Positions 11,034-22,897 of a stretch of 64,000 nucleotides of DNA are shown here, in pieces. Under the pieces are notes generated by a model that saw nothing but the letters and a program-made list of their open reading frames with translations, did not search any database and was not told where the DNA came from. Made by a program: the position numbers and the translations under genes. The stretch lies in contig JAUPFP010000001.1 in the NCBI GenBank assembly GCA_036925085.1, positions 6,117,722 to 6,181,721 on the forward strand, read 5' to 3'. Every line of letters begins with the position of its first letter. Positions within the stretch are counted from its first letter, which is position 1. The DNA comes from Brachycybe producta (taxonomy: Eukaryota > Arthropoda > Diplopoda > Playtdesmida > Andrognathidae).

Positions 11034-11924
11034 TTAAGGGTTCTTAACAGGCCTTGTTATATTATATTATTTGTAATAATTATAAAGTATTTCAAAGTGC
11101 ACACGGGAATCTTCAATTTATTGAATTACCCATTAATTATTATTAAACGCGATAGCTCTGGAATAATACAAAATATCGCAGGTAGCCACATTTAAAAAGA
11201 TTGTACACAATAGTAGGCTCTGAGAAATAAACATCCTTAACAGATTTTGATGTATATTATTAGATTTAATAGAATAATTTTCATTTGTACATGCTACCCT
11301 CAATTTATTGAGTTACCCATTATCACTTTCTTATTAATTAAATTTATCCTGGAAATATCTAGGTTTGAACTTATATTTTTCAAATCTCAATCACAATAGA
11401 AATAAACATAAACATGGTTTTGCACTGATCTTTTATTTAGTTCAAACCAGCTGCCACCGGTTAAGATAAAATGTTTAGTCAAAGTCGACTCCGCGATCAA
11501 AATTCTTCGGGTTGCAGAATGATGATTTTGACTAATGTCGCATGTTTGAACTTATATTATGCACATGCCGAAATGGTAAACAAATAATTTGCATACAGAA
11601 ATGCACTCAGAACATGGTTTTACACTGATCGCGATCGAAATTTTTCAGATTGCAGAATGACGATTTTGTCGAATGTTTGAAAAACTTGAAAATCAACTCG
11701 AAAAACTGGAAAAACTAAAAAAATCGAAAATCAACTCGAAAAAACTCCGAAATACTCGAAAATCAACTCGAAAAAAAATCCGACAAACTCGAAAAACTGC
11801 GAAAAAAAAAAACAACTAAAAAACAAAACGTAAAAATTAAAAAAATTAAAAAAACACAAAACTAAAAAATATTACACAAAAAAAGTTAAAAAAAAAAAAT
11901 AAATAAAAATAAAAAAAAAAAACA
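11034..11924. repeat. Diverged direct repeats and A-rich simple sequence
   Basis: TCAATTTATTGAATTACCCA near 11,114 recurs as TCAATTTATTGAGTTACCCA near 11,300. ACATGGTTTTGCACTGATC near 11,412 recurs with one change near 11,611, each followed by TTGCAGAATGA(T/C)GATTTTG. From 11,690 to 11,780 there are several copies of CGAAAATCAACTCGAAAAA, then A-rich low-complexity DNA. No gene was seen. Confidence 0.6.
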
Positions 11925-12140
11925 TTAAAATTTTACATTATGAAGGGCTATCCACACCTTGTCTTGGCGGCGAATTTCTTCTCTCCATTTTTCCTCCTCT
12001 CTTTTTTTGGCTTTCTCTACCATTTTTGCAGCCTCCTCCATTTTCTTCATTTCTTTATCAGTGTAGAGTTCAAGCTCCCAATTCTCATCAAAATGAAAAG
12101 ATGTTGTCTCTTGGCTTTCTTCTTGGGTGTCTTCCTCCAT
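11925..12140 (-). pseudogene. Short Lys/Glu-rich coiled-coil fragment
   Basis: The 71-residue reading frame is strongly charged (TDKEMKKMEEAAKMVEKAKK and EEEKWREEIRRQ) and should form a coiled coil. Such tails are typical of the Myb/SANT- or MADF-type companion proteins of PIF/Harbinger elements, so it may be the C-terminus of a decayed one. This is inference; no DNA-binding domain is left next to it. A chance frame in low-complexity DNA is also possible. Confidence 0.3.
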
Positions 12141-12690
12141 GCTTTCATCTGGGCTATCTTCTAATGTTTCTGTTGAGCAATTATATTGACCATTGGCTCA
12201 ATTGTAAGTTGTTTATGCAACCTATTACAGCAACAAAAGAAACCCACTTAAAAATAAAATAGGAATATTTCCATGAAATATTTTTTAAAAACGAATTCCC
12301 GAGAATTTTACAATACTATTCCTGACACACTTACATGTAGATTACTGTGTGTTTCTATCTAGAGTCGTGCAACTAAAAAAATTGTTAGTAAACTAATAAC
12401 TATTTAAACTTTTTTAGTCAACTCAATTTTTAGTCTTATATACATTTTAATAAACTAAAATATAAAATTAGGCAACTAAACTAAATATATTTGCAAGGTT
12501 CACTTCCTCTTTTTCTTCTGCTGCTGCACTGGCTTGTAGTCTGCTATAATTTAGCAGACAAACTTTTGGGGGTTTTGATCTGACGAAGTACCCCTTGCAC
12601 CACTTGCACTTTGACAGCTAAGATGGGGGGATCGAAATATCCAGATTTCTTTATTTTCAGCTAGATCTGTCGGTACTTTTCATTTGGTGA
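12141..12690. other. AT-rich DNA, nothing recognised
   Basis: No reading frame or repeat could be supported. There is local enrichment in AACTAAA-like words around 12,370-12,490. Confidence 0.45.
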
Positions 12691-12955
12691 GTTATTAGTA
12701 ACACACATAAAAACTCAAGATACATGTGTAAACTCAATTTATTGAAGATATGTTGCTCTTACTTATACATTAGCAATGTTACACAAGGTGGCATCCCTGG
12801 CCACCAAAAACTCCATGGCCTCCGGCCAAGCACATCGAAAAGAGCCTAACCCCCAGGCTGTGTGGCCACCCTTTATACCTGTGACCAGCCTAGGTCACAT
12901 GGTACCAGGCTGACTAATCAGCCTGCAGTTCACAATTCATGTGCAAATGCCTTTA
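12691..12955 (-). mobile_element. Possible LTR-like repeat, minus orientation
   Basis: On the minus strand, GGTATAAAGGGTGGCC near 12,875 is followed by CTTCAATAAATTGAG near 12,740, the spacing of an LTR promoter and polyadenylation signal. The stretch between is GC-richer than the flanks (CCTGGGGGTTAGGC, GGCCGGAGGCC). No coding region or second copy was found. Confidence 0.3.
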
Positions 12956-13471
12956 CTGGATTGATAGTACATTAAGTCAATACGAAATATGAAAATAAAG
13001 ATTAAAGTGTCATAGCTTTTATTTCTAGCATTAGAACATAAAAAGGAATTTATGTCCTAATGCTAACCATTGCAATTATCATTAAAGAACCATTAAAGAA
13101 TGTCTTTAGGTATTTTGGAAAGATTCATGCCTTTCCAAAGATTTATTAATTAAAATGTTCAAGAATCGTTTTTCTTAAATTGTATAAAAAAATTCATGCA
13201 TTTTATGTCATGTTAGTTCTTTTGGAAATTTGTTTCTTCTGCTCCTGAGAAAGGGCAAACATCGTAACAACTATCGTGTCACTCATCTCTCCACCCACCC
13301 CTTTGCACCCCCATCTCTTGGAGGTGGTGTAGTTTACAGGAGGGAGAGATGATCATGAGAGGAAGAGGCAATAGTGTATGACGTCACATGCATGTGATGT
13401 CACTTGACTCTTTGTTTCCATTGTATTTGTCAGGGTTGTTACATAATTTCCCTTTTATTTAGTTATGCGAA
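12956..13471. other. Spacer upstream of the P element, nothing recognised
   Basis: This is AT-rich DNA with no coding signal. TGACGTCACATGCATG near 13,379 is a notable CRE-like palindrome but has no gene beside it. Confidence 0.45.
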
Positions 13472-13593
13472 CCAGAGTGGATAGAGGGGAATGGTGGCTG
13501 CACTCATGTTATAAAACAGCTTAGAGCCAAGTTTTCTCTATAGGTTGCGCTCTGTGTGTTATGGGGGTTGAGGTTCTCTATACAACATAGTAC

Positions 13594-13629
13594 CAGAGTG
13601 GATAGAGGGATTCCCCTCTATCCACTCTG
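13594..13629. repeat. Palindrome made of two P-element ends
   Basis: CAGAGTGGATAGAGGG (13,594-13,609) faces its exact complement CCCTCTATCCACTCTG (13,614-13,629) across 4 bases. Together with the outer end at 13,472, this could be a 158-bp MITE (13,472-13,629) overlapping the true left end of the large element at 13,593. Confidence 0.85.
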
Positions 13630-14586
13630 ATAGTACCGTACATTATACTTTTCTACACTAAAGATTTTTTAGAGTTAATGTTTTTCCATAAATAATTGAC
13701 AGCATTTTTAAACAGATTTTTATTGATCTTTGTTGAAGTTTGTACAGCAATTATTTAAATGCAATGTATGTTTAATGTCATTTAAGTAAAAGTGGAATTA
13801 TAAATTCTTCAATTAATTGTCAAACATTGCAATTACTTTTAAACTCCGTCATTTATTGCAATTTCTTTGCAATTTTTCTTGGCTCTTTTAATCGCATAGA
13901 TTTGTTAACGTCTTTAACATAAAGAACAACCTTGTGTTCACATAAAATGATGTTAATTCTGCACTTAGCCTACTGCAGTGAGAATCACATCCGATTCGCA
14001 ACTCTTGAATTTTCCTGTCTTTAAAAAGCAAGTCTACGATTTCATTATAAGTACCTGCATTGACTTGCTTTTTTAAGACAACTCGCATACTACGTTCGAT
14101 ACATTTAACAAGCTCATAAAGTTTTTGACTAGGATGAAGCAAATAACCTCTTGTTTTGAGGTTAGCAAGACAACTAACACTGTCAGTAGCATCTTCTTCA
14201 TTAATGAGGGAGTTTTTCCATGCAGTACAAATCTTTCTGGCAGCCTACCCACTGAGGTAATACACCACGGCATCAACAGTATCTACCTGCAGCTTGTCAT
14301 TCAATGAATCTGGAAAAATATCAATGTCTTTATCATCTCCTGTGCAAAAGCTCTCAAACACAGAATCTAAAGAATCTAAAAAACATTCAGCACCAGCTGT
14401 TTTAGAAAGCTTTCCATCATGAAACATTTCTTTCATCTGCACCAGCAGTGGAGCATGATTATCAACTTCACAGTTAGGTGGTTTTAATAAGTTGTAAACT
14501 CTCATCAGCCTGTAGCTGTACATGAAGTTACAAAATGTTGGATGTTCATCGTAACCATGTGACTGACGAATCATTCCAAAAAATCT

Positions 14587-14674
14587 CTGCATATTTCAAG
14601 ACAAAAAATACAACATTTTTTATGACTGCAGCCAATTGGTTCATGGTAGTTCTAATAGGATATAAAAATATCAC
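14587..14674 (-). other. Intron inside the P-element transposase
   Basis: On the minus strand GAG|GTGATA opens and ATATGCAG|AGA closes an 88-bp intron. Removing it keeps the reading frame between LNQDPLE and RFFGMIRQ, so the intron is well supported even though the gene is dead. Confidence 0.75.
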
Positions 14675-14736
14675 CTCTAATGGGTCCTGATTTAGTTTCC
14701 CAGTCAGCACATAGTTGAAATTGTGATTGTGCAAAA

Positions 14737-15545
14737 TGTAACATCCCCGTTTCCGTAGGGTTAGTAGAGAGATCTCTGCTAGCCATCTAGAAGTGTCGAT
14801 TGGATGTTGATGATTAAGTCTTTCGGTCTATTGGCTCCTGTGTTGCTTACTTAACCACCAGGGACACAAGGGTCGGTACCTAAGGTGACCTGTTGTAGAG
14901 AATATTGTAGAGATGTCTTCTTACACTCGGCTGCTGGAGACTTCGTTGTCCGGTGGAAACATCGGCTAAGTGGCTGCTGCAATTCTAAGTCCCACTCCCA
15001 TAAAATGACTGAGTCCACACATCGAGATGACATGTTGAAATATTATCTTTATTCACAAGAACAGCGACACGCTGTAGATTGAGAATCAGAGTAACGGTCT
15101 TGCTTGGTAGTTGTAACCAATCTGCCTTCTCAATCTACACGGTCCTGCTTAAATACTCTTAATACAATAGAAACATCTGATTTGTTAAACAAAAGTGTGT
15201 CCAAGTCTCTTGGACACACTCGGACCTAAAAGTGATCTATTAATTAATAAAACGAAAACATCTATAAGATGCATAAAATATAACAATACAGAAGGATGCA
15301 CCACGATCCTTCTATTAACAATTTGTAAAGATTCTCACGTCCAAAAGTTCTGCATCGTTGGTTCTTCTAGGATCTATCCTATTAACCATCGATGCAGTCC
15401 TTTTGGGGCTATTCTTCTCATCTTGGAGGGCAGGGAATCGTCGTCGTGATGACCTCCCAGTGAGGTGAGAACCTTTCAATACCTTCTCGATTACATTACA
15501 GGGTGCTTACAAAAACGCTAAATCTCAAACGATAGATTCGTTACA
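14737..15545 (-). mobile_element. Solo LTR of an LTR retroelement, inserted in the P element
   Basis: The 809-bp repeat is bounded by TGTAAC and GTTACA and flanked on both sides by AAAA, a likely 4-bp target duplication. A polyadenylation signal read on the minus strand (GAATAAAGATAATA, about 15,045) suggests minus orientation. A second, slightly diverged and truncated copy is at 36,135-36,906. No internal coding region remains here, so it is a fossil left by recombination between two LTRs. It is younger than the P element it sits in. Confidence 0.8.
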
Positions 15546-17013
15546 AAAAGATTGCTGCAAATATCAAGAATGCTGGAAATAGTGATTCACAATCCTTCAA
15601 GTATTTGCACACTAAGACATTTCCAATTGTAGCTCCGACAGCAGGAAAAACACCTATGGTTTGGATCCATGAATCTGCAACCTGGACAAATAAAAACACA
15701 AGAGCATGATCTGCTAGTTTGCTTTCCTTTCCTGAGGAAGATAAGTTCGGGTCCACAAACCTTTCAATAATTTTACTGGTTTTGTTAAATTTAATTTCTG
15801 TCTGTGATACCATTTCATCAAAAACTAAACTTCCATGTCGTTGATTTGGCTCCTTTAGCAGTGCAAAAATGGAATCATCAAAGCCATACTCGGTTTTAAT
15901 AACTTTTATATATCTAGCCAATGTTCCTGAATGAGGCAGTGGTAAAAATTTGTTTCTCCTCAGAAACTCATACCTGCAGGAACTTCTATGTTTATTAGAA
16001 GACAATCGAGGATCCATTCAGCACTATAACGAACACCTTTTGGGCTTTTTATTGCAGCATTGTAGGCTTCATTTATTATCAATTTTTGCTTTTTTGGAAG
16101 ACCTTCGTGTACATTATTTTTTCGCTTCAACCCCTGATTCTTTTTTTAGTTCTCTTATTCTTTTTTTAAGCTGTTGAATTGTTTGGTGACATCGTTTAAT
16201 GTTTAAGTTTTCGTTATAAACATGTGATTTCATCGATTCATATTTTTGCATTGAACCTGAAAAAATATTCTTGCTCATTAAAAATACTTCATCCAAATTA
16301 TGCAACAAATTTTGAGTTACAGGTCTTACATGTACTTGCACTTGATGTGGGTCGTTCAGTTTCCAGTTCATAAGTTGTGATCTGATTCTGATGAGTATCA
16401 TAATTTGTGAACAATAAATTTGTTTGATTTTTGGGCGTAACAGTATTTGACAGCCCAGAGTTACAGTTTAGATTAAGTACTTTCAATGGTGTCTTCCATA
16501 TGAGCTGCCGACAACATTTTGCTGGTGGTTTGCTTAAATAAGCTGGCAAATTTGGAAAAATTGCTGGCACTGCTGTTTTTGAAAGTCTCATTCTTTTCCT
16601 TGGTGTGCAAATTTCACCATTGATTGTAAATTCATCAATACTAACAATATCACTATTATGGAAATGTAATCCACACACACGTTGATTTTTTGGTAGCACA
16701 AATTTTTTCCTAGGAATTACCTTTAGCTACTTATGTCTTCTTTCTTCATTTGTTGGAAAGGAAAACAAAGAAACATTCTCTTTGTGGTTTTTGTATCCTG
16801 ATTTACAACCAGGAACAACACATGTGGCTGGCATTTTCTCAAATCTCAGTAGAATGGTTGCACATTTTCTTCATTAAGCCTTCAACGGAACAATGGTCTC
16901 TAATATTAACTTCAACCCACATAGCAACTGCTTCGCCACCTAGTGGCATTCTCACTTCAGTTACTATAGAACATATAGGAAGTACAGCCACCATTCTCCT
17001 CTATCCACTCTGG

Positions 17014-17760
17014 CGTTACATATGAATATAAAGACAGATTTTTATCATAAGTGAACGAAGAGTTATTTGCTTTAACTAGTTTGACTAAAGGTTGGTTTAT
17101 ACTTCGCGAAGCGTTGCGAAGGGAAGCGAAGCGATGACTAAATAACGTTAACATTTCGCTTAGCATCGCAAAGTCACCACTTTCTTTGCTTTAGTTTGCT
17201 TCGCTATGTTCATACTTCATAAACGAGAAGGTGCGAAAAAACTAAGAAAGTAGGAGGAGCTAGGTCTGTTTAACAGAAATATAGTTAACACATAGTAGTA
17301 ATTTATGTGTTTGTGTATTGAATACATCGACACATTATTATAGTATAGAAAAAATGAAGCAGAAAAGTATAATCGCCCGACATGGTCATTACTGGTATCT
17401 CTTGTGTGCTGTGTGAGCTTTTGACATCAACCCAATTTTATTACCAACCTTTAAATGACATTTTCCACATTTCGTTTCTTCTCTGAGCAGTATGACACCT
17501 GCACAGAGAAGATCCGAGCTGTAGAGAGAGCTGGATGGAGACAGATTGTAGTCACTCTTCTGCATGGGGGTGAAATCGATGCAGGAGAGTGGCGGCCATC
17601 TCTCTCTCTTCCGGTTGATGCTGATATACATCTTCTCCATCGGTATACCGACAAGAGAAGATGTTGTAGCTGCTGAGAATCGTATAGCTCCTCCCCTATG
17701 AAACCTCCGGCCTCTGAAGAGAAGTTATTTACATAAAGACATAGAGACAACGCTACTTCT
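17014..17760. other. No gene supported; odd CGAAGC-rich segment at 17,090-17,230
   Basis: GGTTGGTTTATACTTCGCGA begins near 17,091 and is followed by many GCGAAG/CTTCGC words to about 17,210. This looks like the subterminal part of a DNA transposon end, but no partner end was found. Short frames at 17,450-17,750 on both strands resemble nothing known. Confidence 0.4.
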
Positions 17761-18102
17761 TGTTACAACACTTTTATTCATTCCTTGTAAGAAGTACAGA
17801 ATACAAGGGTGAATATTAATAATACTAACTGTGAATCCTCAGGCCCATGATTTGGAATAATATCTCAAAAACAGGCAAAGGAAAGAACTGAGGAACAAAG
17901 AGGAACACAGTCCTTTTATACCTTGGACCTGTGTACACCTGCGAGGTGTAACCAGGTCCAAGTGACCATGGTCCTTTATGTATCAATCCGCCGCTTGGGC
18001 ATGAGTCAGAAAGGTGAGTCAGAGAGGAGGGAGGGACGGTTAAGAGTTGTTTATCCCCCAGGCTATGGTTTTGGCGGGATCACGATTTACAGGGTGTTAC
18101 AG
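17761..18102 (-). mobile_element. Short solo LTR-like repeat, 342 bp
   Basis: On the minus strand it runs from TGTAACACCCTGTAAATCG to GTGTTGTAACA, with inverted TGTxACA-type ends. GGTATAAAAGGACTG near 17,915 and GAATAAAAGTGTTG near 17,775 are in promoter and polyadenylation order. The flanks do not show a clear target duplication. No coding sequence is attached; it is a fossil beside the Harbinger relic. Confidence 0.6.
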
Positions 18103-18109
18103 CTGGCTG

Positions 18110-18905
18110 GTCTTCATCACCTTGGGTTTATGAAATACAATTCAAAACGCCGAGCATACATTTGTTCCATTTTAAAAAAACCGAAGACATCAAGGGGACT
18201 ACTTAAACCTCATACGTGAAATGCAACTTGGTGACAGGGAATACCATTTCCGATACTTCAGAATGTCCGCAGGACAGTTTGAAGACCTACTTCAACGCAT
18301 AGGGCCATACTGAATGCGACAACGGACCCACATACTTCCCATTGTGCCAGCGGAACATGTGGCAATGACACTTGAGGTATTAATGCATCGCGTATAATAT
18401 TCCATATACATACCCAATTAAAATGTTCTATGCATAGGAACCTTGCACATAGAGACAGCCAACAAAGTGTCTCATGGAGTTTCTGTGTAGGACTAGCAAC
18501 GATGTGCTGTATAATTACAGAAGTGTGCTTTTCCATACAGAAAGGTCTAGCATCAGAGTATCTAAAGGCGCCATACTCAACTGAAGAGTGGAAAGGAATA
18601 GCCTGTGACTTTGAGCTGAAATGGAATTATCCCTCATTGTCCCGGAGCTATTGGTGGGAAGCATATTACTATACGTGCACCAAATAATGCCGGTAGCTTG
18701 TTTTTCAACTACAAAAAACAGCATAGCATTGTATTATTAGCTATTGCAGATGCACACTACTGTTTCACATTGCCTGTAGAATTACTGCACAAGAGTGCCG
18801 AAAATGAAACAAAAAATCTAAAATCTAAGAGTGTGATGACTCACGGATCAACAATCAAGACAGAGTCGAGTATTCAAAGTTGTATGCACGTAGAAATGGA
18901 TTAGA
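18110..18905 (+). pseudogene. PIF/Harbinger (HARBI1-like) transposase relic
   Basis: Pieces in shifting frames match the family in order: KRRAYICSILKKPKTSRG near 18,145; IREMQLGDREYHFRYFRMSA followed by GQFEDLLQRIGPY near 18,210-18,310; SWSFCVGLATMCCIITEVC near 18,475-18,530; LASEYLKAPYSTEEWKGIAC near 18,548-18,610; and [20 protein letters not shown] then [18 protein letters not shown] near 18,655-18,770. In active copies the GAIDGKH motif supplies the first catalytic aspartate; here it reads GAIGGKH, so that residue is lost. The C-terminal half with the other acidic residues is missing. It is an old, dead DNA transposon copy. Confidence 0.8.
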
Positions 18906-19821
18906 ATTAAAAATGAAAAGGGAATACCGGATATGGAGATCTACACCCAACCCATAAATTATTGGGTTGCCTTTGAATAATTATATTTTTTAGAAACTAA
19001 TTAAGGTTGTTTTAGATTCTTAACTCCCCTAGAACTCTGATTATTCTTTGTTTCAGGAGAAAAATTAAGATTTACTAGAATATCTTAATCACGAAATAGT
19101 ATTTTCATGTTGTTATCTTTTCAAAATAAACTATTTAGGTGAGTTTGAAAACGACTCAACTTAAAATGTTAGCCACAGTTATTTTTCTAGTGGTTATATT
19201 AGCGAGGTTCTATTTCTGAATAATGCAGTTAACTCAACTGCATTGACACAATGTGTTTAACACATGGCAGTGTGATTTCTCGCCGTCCTCTTGAGTAGGG
19301 ACAGAAAAAAAGGATACTGTTTTGTATCCTTTACGAGGAAATGTTAAAAATAGGAATACAGGTTCCCAAAGCCAATGAAGGCTTTTATGACACAAGAGCC
19401 AATTGTTTGTTTTGATCTATTTATTGTATAACATAAAATAAAGAGAGCAATGAATACATTTTTGCATTTACATTACTAAACCATAATAGGTTTTGGTTGA
19501 ATGAAAATTGTTTGGGAATAGAACACAATTTTAGCTGTTACAGCATTGCAATGCAACCAACTCATTAGTACACAGTTTTATTTTAGTTTCTTAAATCCAA
19601 GTCTCTCTACATTGTTATGTCAGGTCCCACCTTCCCTTTTGACTTTGTATGAGTTTGGGATTTTACTTTTAGAGACTTCAAACAGTTGGACCCTTCCCTT
19701 TCCTTCCCTTGGCCATCTAGTAATAGTTAAGTGTCTTATCTTACTTTTTTCTGTTGTAACTGTACGAAATTCCGGTTGATATATTGCTCTTCACTGCACT
19801 TTGCTTTATCTCTCTGCACTG
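18906..19821. other. AT-rich DNA, nothing recognised
   Basis: No reading frame resembles a known protein and no repeat stands out before the 39-bp array that follows. Confidence 0.45.
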
Positions 19822-19935
19822 CACTGCACTGTACTTTATCCTGGTCACTTTGTTTTACTTCACTGCACTGTACTTTATCCTGGTCACTTTGTTTTACTTC
19901 ACTGCACTGTACTTTATCCTGGTCACTTTGTTTTG
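19822..19935. repeat. 39-bp tandem repeat, three copies
   Basis: Units starting CACTGCACTGTACTTTATCC lie at 19,822, 19,861 and 19,900 and are almost identical. Since 39 is a multiple of 3, overlapping frames repeat the same peptide (SLHCTLSWSLCFT type); these are artefacts. Confidence 0.92.
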
Positions 19936-20487
19936 TTGGGCACTTTTACCAACTAAAGTTGGCTTGAAGAAAAGTGCTTACAAAGATGTCTTGTGATGAC
20001 CTCAGGTTCAAGAGCAATGAAGCTCTGAGGTTCAGCCGTATTACCCCCCTCTTCTGTTACTTCCAATCACAAAAAAAGAAACTTGTTGCTTTGCAAAAGA
20101 GGTTAAATTTATTTGTTCACAAAAGTACAATGAGAAAAAGGGGTGGTAGGGACGGCTTTTCACTTGCTCTGGTCTGTTCCCTTGGGGTTTGTTTCTAGGT
20201 TACCATTAAGGGTCTCCCTGTTTATAACTGAACTTGATTGTTCCAGACTAAATTGAATTCCACTGAATTCAATTCAGCATAATGCAACCAAGTTGTAATT
20301 TACCTTATCCTAATTCAATTCAGGTTCATTCAAACTATTTCTGTACCCCCAAATATCCTAAACCAATACCTTTGACACACATGCCTGTAAATCCTAAACA
20401 AATTCAACCAAGCCATGTGAAATGCACTGGCCAATAAGTTGAATTCAGCTTATTCAGTCATTAACAACATAAAATTTGGAAAATTTT

Positions 20488-20613
20488 AATTTAGTATTTT
20501 TTTTCAGTGTGTTAATCAAAGAATTAATAAAATCAATTTTTAATTTGATGAATTTAGTATTTTTTTTCAGAGTGTTAATCAAAGAATTAATAAAATCAAT
20601 TTTTAATTTGTAT
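20488..20613. repeat. 63-bp tandem duplication
   Basis: Two copies starting AATTTAGTATTTTTTTTCAG lie at 20,488 and 20,551 and differ by about one base, implying a recent duplication. Confidence 0.9.
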
Positions 20614-22765
20614 TCAGGCCCCCCTGTTTTCTATACAATTTATCTGACCATATTTATTTTGAATTTAATTAACTTAAGTGTGCCCCAGGGTATAGCTTAT
20701 AGCAGAGGGAAAGAAAAGAAGAGAAAAGAAATAAGGAATTTCTATTCCACTCACGGTAGTTCTTGGTCCATGGTATGTAACCTCCCTTTTACTAGTTGCT
20801 TGGCACAGATCCTTCCCTCCTTCGAACGAGTTCGGTTTTCAACTGATTCTTAATTTTTTGTTTTTCGCAAAAGTAATTTTAATGTGTAGTGGTCACCCAA
20901 CCTGTGGATTGTTCACATGATTATCATGTGGTTGATAATCAGAGCTATTTTCTAGCCCAGAGCTGCATGGCTAGCTAGCGAACTTTTACCCCATTGAACA
21001 CTATGTTGAAATCATACGTCATTAATTAATGACCGTGATTTCATGTTATTGACATTGATATTGAAAATGGTGCACTTTGCACCTAAAAAACAGACCAGAG
21101 AGAGAAAATAAAATTTTGTCCCCCTAACTGGACATTGGAACCATTAAAGCAATCGTACGATATTGAAATTTAATATCATATGATTGTAGGCTCCAACGAC
21201 CGTTATCAAATTAATTTTCTTTAGTTACATTTTATTTTTAAATCTACTCTACTTTTGACGATCGTCGGTAAGTATTTAATAACGGTAAGTGTTATCGTAT
21301 TGTCTTGTTAGGTGTACATGTTTATGCTACACCTAACACTTGGAAATACAGTGCAAAGAAGTAAAACTATTTCCAAATTCGGTCTCCTGATCTCCTGTCA
21401 AGTAATTCCTTCAGACTCCAATGTCCAACCTCTCAGTTCCTCCAATTCTGACTACTCTCTAATTTAGACTCTGCTTCTAATTCAGTCTCTGCCTCCCACC
21501 CCAAGTCCAACCAACTACCTCCAATTCCAAGAGTCTAATTTTCCAAGGTCCGACTGTCTACCTCCAATTCCAAGAGTCTACTCTCAAAACTTAGAAGTTT
21601 TCAGTAGTTATTCTGTTTGAAGACTGATTTTTTGTGGATTCTGATTGGTTAAATTTTTAATTTTGATTGGTAGGCCCAATTTGGCCAATCAACAAAGACC
21701 TGTGTTTATGAGTTTAGGAATGTGCTCTTTCCTAAGTTGGTAACCCTTAAATCTTAATTTTCTCCATTTTTCTATTACTTATGGGATTTGTCATCTCCAG
21801 CCAAATTTTTGTGCGTAAAATATGGTTTAAAGCTTATGTATTTGCCTTTTGTAGTTGTAACTTTTCATAACTTATTGTTCCATTGTTTTCTGGAATGTGT
21901 GTTCATCTATTTTATTTTTTCATCTACTTTCTCTGTGACATGCATTAATACAACATAATCTAAAGCAAGAATTTATCTAGATGTTCAATACTCGGTGTTT
22001 CAGCTTAAGATTTCAATTACAAGGTGTAATTAACTTCGTTTTATTTCATTTTTTTTAATTATCTCCATGTTAGGTGTCAAACACAATTTTCTCAACAATG
22101 AACTTCATATTTATTCATTACCTTTCATCACTTAAATCGCTGAACGGTATCTTTTTTCTCTTGTTTCTTTTCCCATTTCCAAGTTCTCTGGTTGGATCAA
22201 ATAATGGCAAGTCTTCAAAGCTTAATGTCTTTTGCAAGACTTTCGAAAGATTGGCTTCGAGTTGTGATTTGATTTCTGTGATTAAATCACTGAATTAATG
22301 TTTACATGGCCTTTAAGTGGCATATATGGTAATAATGTAATCAGTCATATGCAAAATTAGTATCTCTAATAGCATAGGTGAAAAAGATGGGGTCCTATAT
22401 AGGAAAGCCAAAATCGGTTAACATAGAAGTCAATTAAATTTAACTTCATAAAGTTTTCAAAATTTGTTATCTTAGCACTTTTTGATAACTTCTAAAATGA
22501 AGTATCTGTATTCAGAATCATCAATTAGTTTCTGATATGATTCGTATTCTAAAAATTACGAATTTTTTGTTTTCAAACTTTTTTGGCTGTTTTTTAAACA
22601 TTTCAGTAATGATTTCATTATTTTATTATATATTTATAATATATATGGGAAATTGTATAATTTTCCAGGTTTTTCAGTTATTTTTCAATCAATCTAAAAT
22701 ATTAGCAATTAGCCTAAAATAAAGGAATCAGTAGGCCTACTTAAATGTTTCAAAAAAGTGAAATA

Positions 22766-22801
<36 letters not shown>

Positions 22802-22897
22802 AAGTTTAAAAAATTAAAAAAATTCATAACTTTCAAAATACAAACCAAAACTAATCAGTTTCCTAACTTAAATCTATATGTCATTAAAAGTAATAAA

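Larger units (their letters stand above)
13888..16834 (-). pseudogene. P-element transposase with THAP domain, broken
   Basis: The ATG at 16,834 opens MPATCVVPGCKSGYKNHKEN, the C-x(4)-C start of a THAP zinc finger; VCGLHFH and AVPAIFPN, the second metal-binding pair and AVPxIF box, follow near 16,670 and 16,560. In-frame TAG (about 16,730) stands where THAP domains have a conserved tryptophan. A coiled-coil stretch lies at 16,120-16,400. Further on come LPLPHSGTL and GSLVFDEMV near 15,820, matching the P-transposase region with a catalytic aspartate. After the inserted LTR, LTGKLNQDPLE continues across an 88-bp GT-AG intron (14,587-14,674) into RFFGMIRQ, the family's typical NQDPLE-FFG box. 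DAVVYYLSG near 14,250 marks the C-terminal region. Several frame changes and the LTR make it inactive. It would have excised and inserted the element in the nucleus. Confidence 0.85.
13472..17013 (-). mobile_element. Decayed P-element DNA transposon with terminal inverted repeats
   Basis: CCAGAGTGGATAGAGG at 13,472 is mirrored at the other end (CCAGAGTGGATAGAGG read on the minus strand from 17,013). Both continue as (G/A)GAATGGTGGCTG, so the inverted repeat is about 30 bp. The body encodes minus-strand remains of a THAP-domain P-type transposase. A solo LTR of another family (14,737-15,545) interrupts it. Two more copies of the end sequence form a head-to-head palindrome at 13,594-13,629, pointing to a nested or rearranged left end. 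The expected 8-bp target duplication is no longer recognisable (TATGCGAA and CGTTACAT flank the ends). Confidence 0.8.
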
